From NCBI GenBank assembly GCA_035461175.1, contig DATHVR010000192.1, positions 1 through 42,063 on the forward strand: a DNA stretch of 42,063 nucleotides, written 5' to 3'. The stretch is from DATHVR01 sp035461175 (GTDB lineage: Bacteria > Actinomycetota > Acidimicrobiia > Spongiisociales > ZC4RG35). Positions 35,517-42,063 of this stretch are shown here, one piece after another. Under the pieces are notes generated by a model. That model saw only the letters and a list, made by a program, of their open reading frames with translations, was not told the DNA's origin and ran no database searches. The position numbers and the translations under genes were made by a program. Position 1 is the stretch's first letter; each line of letters opens with the position of its first letter.

Positions 35517-35798
35517 TCAGTCGACGAAGCCGTCGATTGTGTCGGCCAGGTCGGTGTCCTTGTCGGTGAGGCCACCCTCGGAGTGGGTGCTGAGGCGGAG
35601 GGTCACCTGGTTCCAACGGATGTCGATGTCGGGATGATGCAACGCCTTCTCGGCCACTAGCGCCACCCGGGTCACGAATCCCATCGCCCCGGTGAAGTCG
35701 GCAAACTCGAAGGTCCGCACCAGGGATTCGCCCTCCCGGCTCCATCCGTTGTGGCTTGCGAGGAATTCTTCGATCTGGCCTGCTTCGAGCTTGCTCAT
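35517..35798 (-). CDS. 4a-hydroxytetrahydrobiopterin (pterin carbinolamine) dehydratase
   Basis: A 93-residue cytoplasmic enzyme that recycles the pterin cofactor of aromatic amino-acid hydroxylases or serves related pterin chemistry. The signature ...EKALHHP is at 50-56. His54, His55 and His72 are spaced as in the human enzyme (61, 62, 79). Length is typical. No aromatic hydroxylase is in the window. Its ATG lies only 18 bp from the divergent DinB-like start, with no Shine-Dalgarno sequence, so a leaderless message is likely. The frame can be read further upstream, but that region is antisense to the DinB-like gene. Confidence 0.9.
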   Translation of the reverse strand: MSKLEAGQIEEFLASHNGWSREGESLVRTFEFADFTGAMGFVTRVALVAEKALHHPDIDIRWNQVTLRLSTHSEGGLTDKDTDLADTIDGFVD

Positions 35799-35816
35799 GG
35801 GCCAATACTGGCAGAT

Positions 35817-36314
35817 ATGACCCACCAACGGCCCGAACACGTCATGCGTGACGTCCCCGAAGACACCATGCTGCCCCTCTTTCTCGACCACGTGCGATCG
35901 GTCATGATCCGCAAGGTGGAAGATGTGGACCCCGAGGGCCTGCGGATGAGCCCGGTCGACTCCGGCACCTGTCTCGGCGGCCTGATCAAACACCTCGCCT
36001 ACGTCGAACGCTGGTGGTTCCAGGCCGTGTGGCGCTCCGACCCCGTCGAGTTCCCGTGGACCGACGAGGACCCCGATGCCGAGTTCCGCCTCGATCCCGA
36101 CGACACCGCCGACAGCCTGATCGAGTTCTACCGCCACGAGTGCGATCTCTCCCGCCGGTTGACCGAGGACTCCGACCTCGATGACACCATCCCCTGGCGC
36201 GACGGCCGCATGAGCCTGCGCTGGATCATGGTCCACATGATCGAAGAAACCGCCCGCCACTGCGGCCACGCCGACATCATCCGCGAATTGGTCGACGGCC
36301 AGGTGGGCGTCTAG
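35817..36314 (+). CDS. DinB-like / DUF664 four-helix-bundle protein
   Basis: A 165-residue protein of the DinB superfamily (DUF664 branch), a metal-binding four-helix bundle that includes thiol-dependent enzymes in actinobacteria. Histidine landmarks are LIKHLAYVERWWFQ (about 57-70), FYRHECDLS, and the C-terminal HMIEETARHCGHADIIRELVDG. The last is a hallmark of the branch. Its ATG sits 18 bp from the divergent dehydratase ATG, with a TACT-containing AT-rich patch as the only promoter-like sequence. The enzyme activity is unknown. Confidence 0.85.
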   Translation: MTHQRPEHVMRDVPEDTMLPLFLDHVRSVMIRKVEDVDPEGLRMSPVDSGTCLGGLIKHLAYVERWWFQAVWRSDPVEFPWTDEDPDAEFRLDPDDTADSLIEFYRHECDLSRRLTEDSDLDDTIPWRDGRMSLRWIMVHMIEETARHCGHADIIRELVDGQVGV

Positions 36315-36370
36315 ATCCCGAAAAGCCTGGGGGGTCGGTAGCAAGGAGCGGGGGAGGGGCCCTGCGGATC

Positions 36371-36376
36371 TACCCT
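36371..36376 (+). promoter_or_regulatory. Candidate recO -10 element
   Basis: TACCCT with GGAGG in the 9 nt before the recO ATG. The layout is nearly the same as before leuS (4177-4194). Confidence 0.35.
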
Positions 36377-36385
36377 GGAGGCCTC

Positions 36386-37102
36386 ATGGCCATCCGCAAC
36401 GACCAGGGAATCGTGCTGCGCGGCTATCCCTTCGGTGACGCCGACCGGGTAGTCGTCCTCCTCAGCCCCAACAACGGCAAGCTGCGGACGGTGGCCAAGG
36501 GAGTTCGCAAGACCTCGAGCCGGTTCGGGGGACGGCTGGAGCCGTTCACCCATGTCGACCTGGTCCTGTACGAGGGCAAGAACCTCGACACCATCACCCA
36601 GGTGTCGACGATCGAAGCCTTTCCCCGCCTCCGCTCCGACCTCGAACGAGTGGTGGCGGCGGGGATCATGGTGGAGGCGGCCGACGCCGTCGCCCAGGAG
36701 GAGGAATCGTCGCTGCGCCTTTTCCTGCTCCTCCAGCGCGGATTGCGGGCTCTGGAGACGGGGGTGACGGGCAGCGATCTGATCACCTCCTTCCTGCTCA
36801 AGTTGGCCACGGTGGTAGGGGTGGCACCGGCGCTAGAAGCCTGTGCCTCCTGTGGACGTGCCGAGGGCCTGGTGGGATTCTCGTTCGCCGGCGGAGGCGT
36901 CGTCTGCGAACGGTGCCGGGGCGAGGGCGGGGTTCGCCTGCGCGACGGCCTCACCGCCTATCTGGCCCTGCTCGAGAAGGCCGACTTCGCCGATCTACCC
37001 GAGTCGAACCCGGCACTGGCGGGGGATGCGATGGGAGTCGCCCGCCGTTTCGTCGAGTATCACCTCGACCGGGCACTCGCCTCGCTGGCGGTGCTGGAGT
37101 GA
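36386..37102 (+). CDS. recO: DNA repair protein RecO
   Basis: Recombination mediator of the RecFOR pathway, loading RecA at single-stranded gaps. The 238 residues show an N-terminal OB fold starting GIVLRGYPFGDADRVVVLLSPNNGKLRTVAKGVRK, a helical middle, and the zinc cluster CASCGRAEG ... CERC (about 152-175). All four cysteines are present. GGAGG lies 4 nt before the ATG, and its stop overlaps the uppS GTG (GTGA). The recO-uppS pair is a common actinobacterial arrangement. Confidence 0.94.
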   Translation: MAIRNDQGIVLRGYPFGDADRVVVLLSPNNGKLRTVAKGVRKTSSRFGGRLEPFTHVDLVLYEGKNLDTITQVSTIEAFPRLRSDLERVVAAGIMVEAADAVAQEEESSLRLFLLLQRGLRALETGVTGSDLITSFLLKLATVVGVAPALEACASCGRAEGLVGFSFAGGGVVCERCRGEGGVRLRDGLTAYLALLEKADFADLPESNPALAGDAMGVARRFVEYHLDRALASLAVLE

Positions 37103-37851
37103 GCCTTGACCTCACAGGTGTCGATCTCGGAGCGGTGCCGCGGCATGTCGGCCTGATCCTGGACGGCAACGGCCGCTGGGCCAACGCCCGCGGCCTCCCC
37201 CGCACCGCCGGGCACATGGCGGGCGAGGAGGCGCTGTTCGACACCGTCGAGGGGGCACTGGAACTGGGCATCGAATGGGTGACCGCCTTCACCTTTTCGA
37301 CCGAGAACTGGTCCCGTTCCGTCGAGGAGGTCGAGTTCCTGATGTGGTTCAACGAGGACCTGCTGGTCCGACGCCGCGATGACCTCGACCGCCAGGGCGT
37401 GAGGATGCTGTTCGCCGGAGATATGGCCGATCCCCGCATCCCGGACCGCAACCGCCGTCACATGGCCGAGGCTGCCGGGAAGACGGCCGCCAATCGGAAG
37501 CTCAGCCTGGTTTTCGCCTTCAACTACGGCAGTCGCCGCGAGATCGCTCGGGCCGCGGCCGCCATCGCGGAGGAGGCGATGCATGGCGAGATCGATCCTG
37601 CCGATGTCGACGAGTCGGTGGTGGCATCCCACCTCTGGATCCCCGGCATGCCCGACGTCGACCTCGTCATCCGTTCCTCGGGCGAGCACCGCCTGTCCAA
37701 CTTCCTCTTGTGGCAGTCGGCCTACGCCGAGTTCTGGTTCCCCGGGATCCTCTGGCCCGACTTCAACCGCCACCACCTGGTCGACGCGGTGCGCGAGTAC
37801 CAGGCTCGGGAGCGCCGTTTCGGTGCCGCCGAGGACGCCGTCGACGGTTGA
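37099..37851 (+). CDS. uppS: Isoprenyl (undecaprenyl) diphosphate synthase
   Basis: cis-Prenyltransferase making the polyprenyl carrier for cell-wall synthesis. The 250 residues contain the active-site DGNGRWA (Asp22), RGLPRTAGH, FTFSTENWSR, and the C-terminal IRSSGEHRLSNFLLWQSAYAEFWF. Every catalytic motif is intact. The start is GTG, overlapping the recO stop. Product chain length is not predictable here; actinobacteria often make decaprenyl diphosphate. It is convergent with the following membrane-protein gene across 17 bp with no clear terminator. Confidence 0.95.
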   Translation: MSLDLTGVDLGAVPRHVGLILDGNGRWANARGLPRTAGHMAGEEALFDTVEGALELGIEWVTAFTFSTENWSRSVEEVEFLMWFNEDLLVRRRDDLDRQGVRMLFAGDMADPRIPDRNRRHMAEAAGKTAANRKLSLVFAFNYGSRREIARAAAAIAEEAMHGEIDPADVDESVVASHLWIPGMPDVDLVIRSSGEHRLSNFLLWQSAYAEFWFPGILWPDFNRHHLVDAVREYQARERRFGAAEDAVDG

Positions 37852-37868
37852 TCGGATAGGGCCCTGAA

Positions 37869-38243
37869 TCAGGCCGCTGCGGCAGTCCGGGCCGGCGCCA
37901 GGGCGGTGGCGGCGTACATCCCGAAGATGGCAATGCCCAGCGGGATGTGGATGGTGGTCAGGTCGGTGAAGCCGGTCCCGATCTGAGCCACGACCGCTCC
38001 CAGACTCACCACCGCCAGGGGGAGCACGTACCGGATCGTACGTCGCACCACGATGGCCAGGCCTATCAGGACCAAGCCCAGCAGCGTCACGATCATGGTC
38101 CCCGTCATGCGGTGGGCGGCCAGTCCGGCGGCGTCGCCCTGCAGGAACGAGCCGATCTGGGCCCCCTGGACGATGACCAGGGCGGCGGTGATGCCGGCGA
38201 CGATCCGGGTGGCCTTGACGAGGGTGGGCGATGTCTGGTTCAT
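37869..38243 (-). CDS. Four-helix membrane protein, possibly heme-binding
   Basis: A 124-residue protein with four predicted transmembrane helices (about 12-33, 45-66, 70-90, 98-116) and an Ala-rich tail. His44 in AAHRMTG and His99 in TIHIPLG stand at helix starts in the positions seen in half of a CtaA/COX15 or b561-type bundle, with a Q-x-G-x-G-x-T-like stretch (QIGTGFTD) between. That makes a heme-binding fold possible. Without a search a DUF6220-like or doxX-like role cannot be excluded. The ATG at 38241-38243 precedes the first helix. It is divergent from glyS. Confidence 0.7.
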   Translation of the reverse strand: MNQTSPTLVKATRIVAGITAALVIVQGAQIGSFLQGDAAGLAAHRMTGTMIVTLLGLVLIGLAIVVRRTIRYVLPLAVVSLGAVVAQIGTGFTDLTTIHIPLGIAIFGMYAATALAPARTAAAA

Positions 38244-38297
38244 GGGTGGTGAACGTAGCCCGCCTTTGCCGGGAACCTGAAGCACGGGCTTCGCCCC

Positions 38298-38303
38298 TAG
38301 ACT
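38298..38303 (+). promoter_or_regulatory. Candidate glyS -10 element
   Basis: TAGACT, 12 nt before the glyS ATG. The gap is C/T-rich with no Shine-Dalgarno sequence and no room for a T-box. Confidence 0.35.
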
Positions 38304-38315
38304 TCTCGGTTCCCC

Positions 38316-39623
38316 ATGAGTGTCTCTCTCGAAACCATCTCCAATCTGGCCAAACGGCGCGGGTTCGTGTTCCCCTCGTCGGAGATCTACGGCGGCATCC
38401 GCTCCGCCTATGACTACGGACCGCTCGGAGCCCAGCTCCTCAAGAACGTTAAGGACCAGTGGTGGCGGTCGATGGTCCAGACCCGCGGCGACGTGGTCGG
38501 GATCGACTCGGCCATCATCCAGCACCGCACGGTGTGGAAGGCCTCCGGCCACGAGGCCGTCTTCACCGATCCGCTGGTGGAGTGCCGCAACTGCAACGCC
38601 CGTCACCGCCAGGACAAGCTGGCCGACTCCGACCAGTGCCCCACCTGTGGCAAGCGCGGCACATTCACCGAGCCTCGCCATTTCAACCTCATGTTCAAGA
38701 CCCACACGGGGCCGGTGGAGTCGGACGACAACATGGTCTATCTGCGGCCGGAGACGGCCCAGGGCATCTTCATCAACTACGAGAACGTCCGCCGCACCAA
38801 CCGCCTCAAGCTCCCCTTCGGGATCGCCCAGTTGGGTAAGTCGTTCCGGAACGAGATCACGCCCGGACAGTTCGTCTTCCGTACCCGCGAGTTCGAACAG
38901 ATGGAGATGGAGTTCTTCTGCCGGCCCGAGGAGGCCGACCGCTGGTTCGCCTACTGGCAGGAGCAGCGCTTCAACTGGTACACCGACCTGGGCATACGGG
39001 AAGAGAACCTGCGCATCCGGCCCCACGGGTCCGACGAGCTGTCCCACTACTCGGCGGGGACGATCGACATCGAATACGCCTTTCCGTGGGACTGGGACGA
39101 GCTGGAGGGGGTCGCCAACCGGACCGACTTCGACCTGCGCCAGCACTCGGAACAATCCGGGATCGATCTCCGCTACTACGACCAGGAGGCCGACGAACGG
39201 TTCTACCCGTATGTGATCGAGCCGGCGGCCGGCGCCACCCGCACCACCTTCGCCTTCCTGATCGACGCCTACCACGAGGAGGAGGTCGAGGGCGAGACCC
39301 GGGTGGTTCTCAAGCTCGATCCGAGACTCGCCCCCTACCAGGTGGCGGTGCTGCCGCTCTCGAAGAAACCCGAACTGGTTGAGCCCGCCCAGAAGCTGGC
39401 CGACTCACTCCGCAACGAGTTCATGGTCGAGTTCGACGAGACCCAGTCGATCGGCCGGCGCTATCGCCGCCAGGACGAGATCGGCACCCCGCTATGCGTC
39501 ACCTTCGACTTCGATTCCCTCGAGGACAATGCCGTCACCATCCGCTACCGGGACACGATGAGCCAGGACCGGGTGTCGGTGGACCGTCTTGCGGAGGCGC
39601 TGCGTTCCGCCCTGGCGGGCTGA
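38316..39623 (+). CDS. glyS: Glycyl-tRNA synthetase (single-chain, dimeric type)
   Basis: Charges tRNA-Gly; 435 residues, the Thermus/eukaryote-like alpha2 form rather than the two-subunit GlyQ/GlyS form. The class II core shows GGIRSAYDYGPLGAQLLKNV, a cysteine pair insert CRNCNARHR ... CPTCGKRG that should bind zinc, RPETAQGIF, motif 2 FRNEITP...FRTREFEQMEMEFF, and motif 3 AGATRTTFAFL. The C-terminal anticodon-binding domain follows (APYQVAVLPLSKK onward). In many actinobacteria dgt and dnaG follow glyS; here YceI-like and GNAT genes intervene and dgt is absent. Confidence 0.96.
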   Translation: MSVSLETISNLAKRRGFVFPSSEIYGGIRSAYDYGPLGAQLLKNVKDQWWRSMVQTRGDVVGIDSAIIQHRTVWKASGHEAVFTDPLVECRNCNARHRQDKLADSDQCPTCGKRGTFTEPRHFNLMFKTHTGPVESDDNMVYLRPETAQGIFINYENVRRTNRLKLPFGIAQLGKSFRNEITPGQFVFRTREFEQMEMEFFCRPEEADRWFAYWQEQRFNWYTDLGIREENLRIRPHGSDELSHYSAGTIDIEYAFPWDWDELEGVANRTDFDLRQHSEQSGIDLRYYDQEADERFYPYVIEPAAGATRTTFAFLIDAYHEEEVEGETRVVLKLDPRLAPYQVAVLPLSKKPELVEPAQKLADSLRNEFMVEFDETQSIGRRYRRQDEIGTPLCVTFDFDSLEDNAVTIRYRDTMSQDRVSVDRLAEALRSALAG

Positions 39624-39636
39624 GCGCGAGAAGGAC

Positions 39637-40392
39637 ATGAGGAGAGCCGCCCTGATCGGGATCGCGGTCGTGGCGGCCATCGGTCTGGGAGCGTTCGCCT
39701 TCATCTGGTTCAGCGGGGGTTCCGGCCAGCCCAGCACCCAGCTGACCACTCCGCCTCTGGCCTCCGATACCACCGCGGCCGGCGCCCCTGCCCCGATCTC
39801 GGACGACGCCGTTCCCACCACGCCGGCCACCATCGGGTCCGGGTCCAGCCCTGCCCGCATCTTTGTGCTCGGCGAGGGCAGCCAGGCTCGATTCGAGCTC
39901 GACGAGGAGCTGCGGGGCAGCCCCAAGCACGTCGTGGGCACCACGCCCGAGGTGGTTGGTCAAGTGCGCTTCGACCCAACCGACCCCGCCGGAGCGGAAC
40001 TCTCCGACATCGTGATCAACGCCCGCACCTTCCAGACCGATTCCTCGAATCGCGATCGTGCCATCCGCAGCGCCGTCGTGCTCGACTCCGGATCCGATGA
40101 GTTCGAACTGATCACCTTCCGCCCCGCTTCGGTTGATGGCCTGGCCGGGCCGCTGGCGGTGGGGGACACCGTCACATTCACCGTCACCGGCGAACTCAGC
40201 CTCAAGGGGGTCGCCCAGCCGACCACCTTCGATGTCGAGGCCACCTGGCTCGACGAGAACACCCTGGAGGGCACCGCCGAAGTGGTGGTGGACCGGACCG
40301 ACTTCGGAATCGGCATCCCCAGCGTCGCCAGCGTGGCCAACGTCACCGAAGAGGTCCTGATCGCCCTCGACTTCGTGGCGGTAGCGGGCTAG
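39637..40392 (+). CDS. Membrane-anchored YceI-like protein
   Basis: A 251-residue exported protein. One transmembrane segment (about 5-25) and a Thr/Pro-rich linker (27-72) precede a YceI-like beta-barrel domain (about 73-251), a fold known to bind isoprenoid lipids. Family marks include GQVRFDPTDPAGAELSDIVINARTFQTDSSNRDRAIRS and the late GELSLKGVAQPTTFDVEATW. GAGAAGG lies just before the ATG. It follows glyS by 13 bp and may be cotranscribed. A lipid ligand is inferred from the family. Confidence 0.85.
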   Translation: MRRAALIGIAVVAAIGLGAFAFIWFSGGSGQPSTQLTTPPLASDTTAAGAPAPISDDAVPTTPATIGSGSSPARIFVLGEGSQARFELDEELRGSPKHVVGTTPEVVGQVRFDPTDPAGAELSDIVINARTFQTDSSNRDRAIRSAVVLDSGSDEFELITFRPASVDGLAGPLAVGDTVTFTVTGELSLKGVAQPTTFDVEATWLDENTLEGTAEVVVDRTDFGIGIPSVASVANVTEEVLIALDFVAVAG

Positions 40393-40399
40393 CCGGCCA

Positions 40400-40912
40400 T
40401 CACAGCCCGTCGAAAGGAGCGGCGAATCCGAACCGGCCTCGCATCCGGGGCCGGTAGGCCGTCAGCGTTCGGACCTGGAAATAGGCTCCCCAGGACGGGT
40501 CGGGTGCCTCGATCCCAAGGGACGAGGCGGGCACAAAGCCGAACCTGGGGTAATAGTCGAGATGGCCGACGAGGGCCACCAGGGGGTAATCGAGGGCATC
40601 GGCGGCGGCCAGGACGGCATGGAGCAGCCCCGAGCCGATGCCGACGCCCTGGCATTCGGGCAGGACTCCGATCGGGCCGAGCCCCAGGCCGACGAACCCA
40701 CCCATCTCACCCTCGGTCGCCACCACGTGGCCCACCACGCTCTTTCCCAGTTCCGCCACCAGGGAAAGGGCCGGAACCCAGGCCTCATCCAGACGGAGGG
40801 CCCGTACTAGCCCCACTTCGACGGGCTCGGTACCGTCGTCGGTGGCGAAGGCGCGGCGGTGAACCGCGTCGATGGCACTGATGTCATGGCTGGCTTCTCG
40901 TCGGATCAGCAC
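40400..40912 (-). CDS. GNAT-family N-acetyltransferase (YhbS-like)
   Basis: A 170-residue acetyltransferase of unknown substrate. The acetyl-CoA pyrophosphate loop is ECQGVGIGSGL (about 86-96), preceded by GLGLGPIGVLP and followed by YYPRFGFVPASSLGIE, as in YhbS-type proteins. The GTG at 40910-40912 is chosen because VLIRREASHDISAIDAVHRRAF is the usual beginning of this family. An in-frame ATG at 40990 would add 26 residues unlike it and end 7 bp from the dnaG start. It converges with the YceI-like gene across 7 bp. Confidence 0.85.
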   Translation of the reverse strand: MLIRREASHDISAIDAVHRRAFATDDGTEPVEVGLVRALRLDEAWVPALSLVAELGKSVVGHVVATEGEMGGFVGLGLGPIGVLPECQGVGIGSGLLHAVLAAADALDYPLVALVGHLDYYPRFGFVPASSLGIEAPDPSWGAYFQVRTLTAYRPRMRGRFGFAAPFDGL

Positions 40913-40984
40913 GGGCCCACTGTGGCACTCGCCGAGCGGAGACGGAGAGGAAATCCGCCCCGGCGGGACAGTGGCCAGGGTCCT

Positions 40985-40990
40985 TATCAT
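40985..40990 (+). promoter_or_regulatory. Candidate dnaG -10 element
   Basis: TATCAT followed by 7 nt and the GTG of dnaG. The gap contains AGGA, so weak leadered translation is also possible. Confidence 0.3.
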
Positions 40991-40997
40991 CCAGGAC

Positions 40998-42063
40998 GTG
41001 GCTTACTCCCGCGAGGATATCGACAGGGTCCGCCAGGCCACCAACCTGGTGGAATTGGTGGGTGCCGTCACGAAGGTGAAGCGATCGGGCCGCTCACACA
41101 TGGCGATCTGCCCGTTCCACCAGGAGAAGTCGCCCTCGATGTCGATCGACCCGGGACGGGGCCTCTATCACTGCTTCGGATGCCAGAAGGGCGGCGACGT
41201 CTTCACGTTTCTGGAGGAGACCCAGGGCCTCGACTTCAACGAGGCGGTAGAGGAACTGGCCCGCCGGGCCGGTATCCACCTGGAGTCCGACCCCGAGGCG
41301 GGTCGGCGGCGGGGGCGGCGCAACGCCCTCCACGAGGCGGTACGCCGGGCGATCGAGGTCTATCACGAGCGGCTCAAGACCGGCCCCGACGCCGGGCAGG
41401 CCCGGGCGTACCTTCGTAGCCGCGGCTACGACGGCGACGTGGTCGACGAGTACCGGATCGGGTTCGCCCCCGACGAGTGGGAGGTGCTGGTCAAGGAACT
41501 GCGGGCGGGCGGAATCGGCGAGCAGACGATGATCGACGCCGGCCTGGCCCGGCGGGGGAGAGGCGGCCGGGTCTATGACTACTTCCGGGGACGGGTGATG
41601 TTTCCCATCCACGACCTGCGGGGCGATCCGGTCGGGTTCGGCGGCCGGATCCTGAGCGGCGACGGGGCCAAGTACGTCAACTCCCCGGACTCGTCGATCT
41701 ACAACAAGTCGCGCCTTCTCTACGGCCTTGATCGCGCCCGTGCCGCCATCACCCAGTCCGGCCGGTCGGTGGTGGTGGAGGGCTACACCGACGTAATCGG
41801 CCTGCACCAGGCGGGGATCCCCGAGGCGGTGGCCACCTGTGGCACCGCGCTCACCGACGAGCATTTCGACCTGCTGCGGCGCTTCTCGGAGCGGGTGGTG
41901 CTGGCGTTCGACGCCGACGAGGCGGGTGCCGAGGCAGCCCGACGCACCTCCGAGCTCGAAGCGCCGGTCCGGCTCGATCTGGACATGCGGGTGGCGGTGA
42001 TGCCCGACGGCGGGGACCCGGCCGACATCGTCCAGGCTGGTCGGGTGGAAGAGTTACGCCAGG
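40998..42063 (+). CDS. dnaG: DNA primase (5' part; runs off the window)
   Basis: Makes RNA primers for replication. The first 355 residues are visible. The CHC2 zinc finger is Cys38, His41, Cys59, Cys62 (ICPFH ... HCFGC). The RNA-polymerase N-terminal basic region shows YRIGFAPDEWEVL, FPIHDLRGDPVGFGGRIL and KYVNSPDSSIYNKS. The Toprim domain begins VVVEGYTDVIGLHQAG with catalytic Glu261 and continues with LAFDADEAG. The GTG at 40998 follows AGGA by 3 nt and begins AYSREDIDRVRQATNLVELV, the usual N-terminus. The C-terminal helicase-interaction domain lies outside the window. Confidence 0.95.
   Translation, partial: MAYSREDIDRVRQATNLVELVGAVTKVKRSGRSHMAICPFHQEKSPSMSIDPGRGLYHCFGCQKGGDVFTFLEETQGLDFNEAVEELARRAGIHLESDPEAGRRRGRRNALHEAVRRAIEVYHERLKTGPDAGQARAYLRSRGYDGDVVDEYRIGFAPDEWEVLVKELRAGGIGEQTMIDAGLARRGRGGRVYDYFRGRVMFPIHDLRGDPVGFGGRILSGDGAKYVNSPDSSIYNKSRLLYGLDRARAAITQSGRSVVVEGYTDVIGLHQAGIPEAVATCGTALTDEHFDLLRRFSERVVLAFDADEAGAEAARRTSELEAPVRLDLDMRVAVMPDGGDPADIVQAGRVEELRQ

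Overview
The window is a dense, high-GC, bacterial chromosomal segment. Start codons are often GTG and stop/start overlaps (ATGA, GTGA, TGATG) are frequent. Its core gene order, leuS ... comEA-comEC ... holA ... rpsT/lepA-hemW-hrcA-dnaJ-rsmE ... phoH ... ybeY-CBS protein-era ... recO-uppS ... glyS ... dnaG, together with a BldD-like regulator, points to an actinobacterium. A deep-branching class such as Acidimicrobiia is my guess from gene content and composition. No rRNA, tRNA, CRISPR array, transposase or phage gene was seen, and no gene-free stretch exceeds 300 bp.

Layout. (1) 44-4095, minus strand: a peptide-type ABC substrate-binding lipoprotein whose sequence is circularly permuted, a stand-alone LigD-type polymerase domain, and tyrS. 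(2) 4192-8057: leuS, a small HExxH zincin-like protein, a 46-bp perfect palindrome, and a PPK2 polyphosphate kinase on the minus strand. (3) 8150-14712: competence genes comEA-comEC, a divergent dihydropteroate-synthase-like gene, two bacterial-PH-domain membrane proteins, and holA. (4) 14775-21884: a self-contained peptide-uptake cassette. It has a dyad operator candidate, seven 14-bp tandem repeats running into the start codon of an XRE-cupin regulator, a substrate-binding lipoprotein, two permeases, two ATPases and a DUF1028 Ntn-hydrolase. It sits between holA and rpsT, which are usually close together in this synteny block. (5) 21919-32796: rpsT diverging from lepA, then hemW, hrcA, dnaJ, rsmE, a BldD-like regulator, phoH, a 7TM-HD (PgpH/YqfF-type) membrane phosphodiesterase with an unusual inserted beta-domain, and ybeY. 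(6) 32793-42063: a CBS/CorC-type membrane protein, era, a SirB1-like protein, pterin carbinolamine dehydratase diverging from a DinB-like protein, recO, uppS, a four-helix membrane protein, glyS, a YceI-like exported protein, a GNAT acetyltransferase, and the 5' part of dnaG, which runs off the window.

How the genes fit together. Most are housekeeping functions: aminoacylation, translation fidelity, rRNA maturation, replication, recombination, isoprenoid and heme synthesis, and heat-shock control. The accessory layer is peptide scavenging, with two unrelated-looking binding proteins, one of them in a full regulated operon. A second accessory theme is nucleotide signalling: a BldD-like protein with a modified c-di-GMP signature lies about 1 kb upstream of a putative c-di-AMP phosphodiesterase. 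Many genes start only 6-9 nt after a TANNNT hexamer, which suggests leaderless transcripts.

Most noteworthy: the permuted binding protein at 44-1753, the beta-domain insertion in the 7TM-HD protein at 29608-32244, the repeat and operator structure before the cupin regulator, a hairpin that swallows the start codon of the first permease, the BldD-like signature change, and the dihydropteroate-synthase-like protein with a replaced pABA loop.
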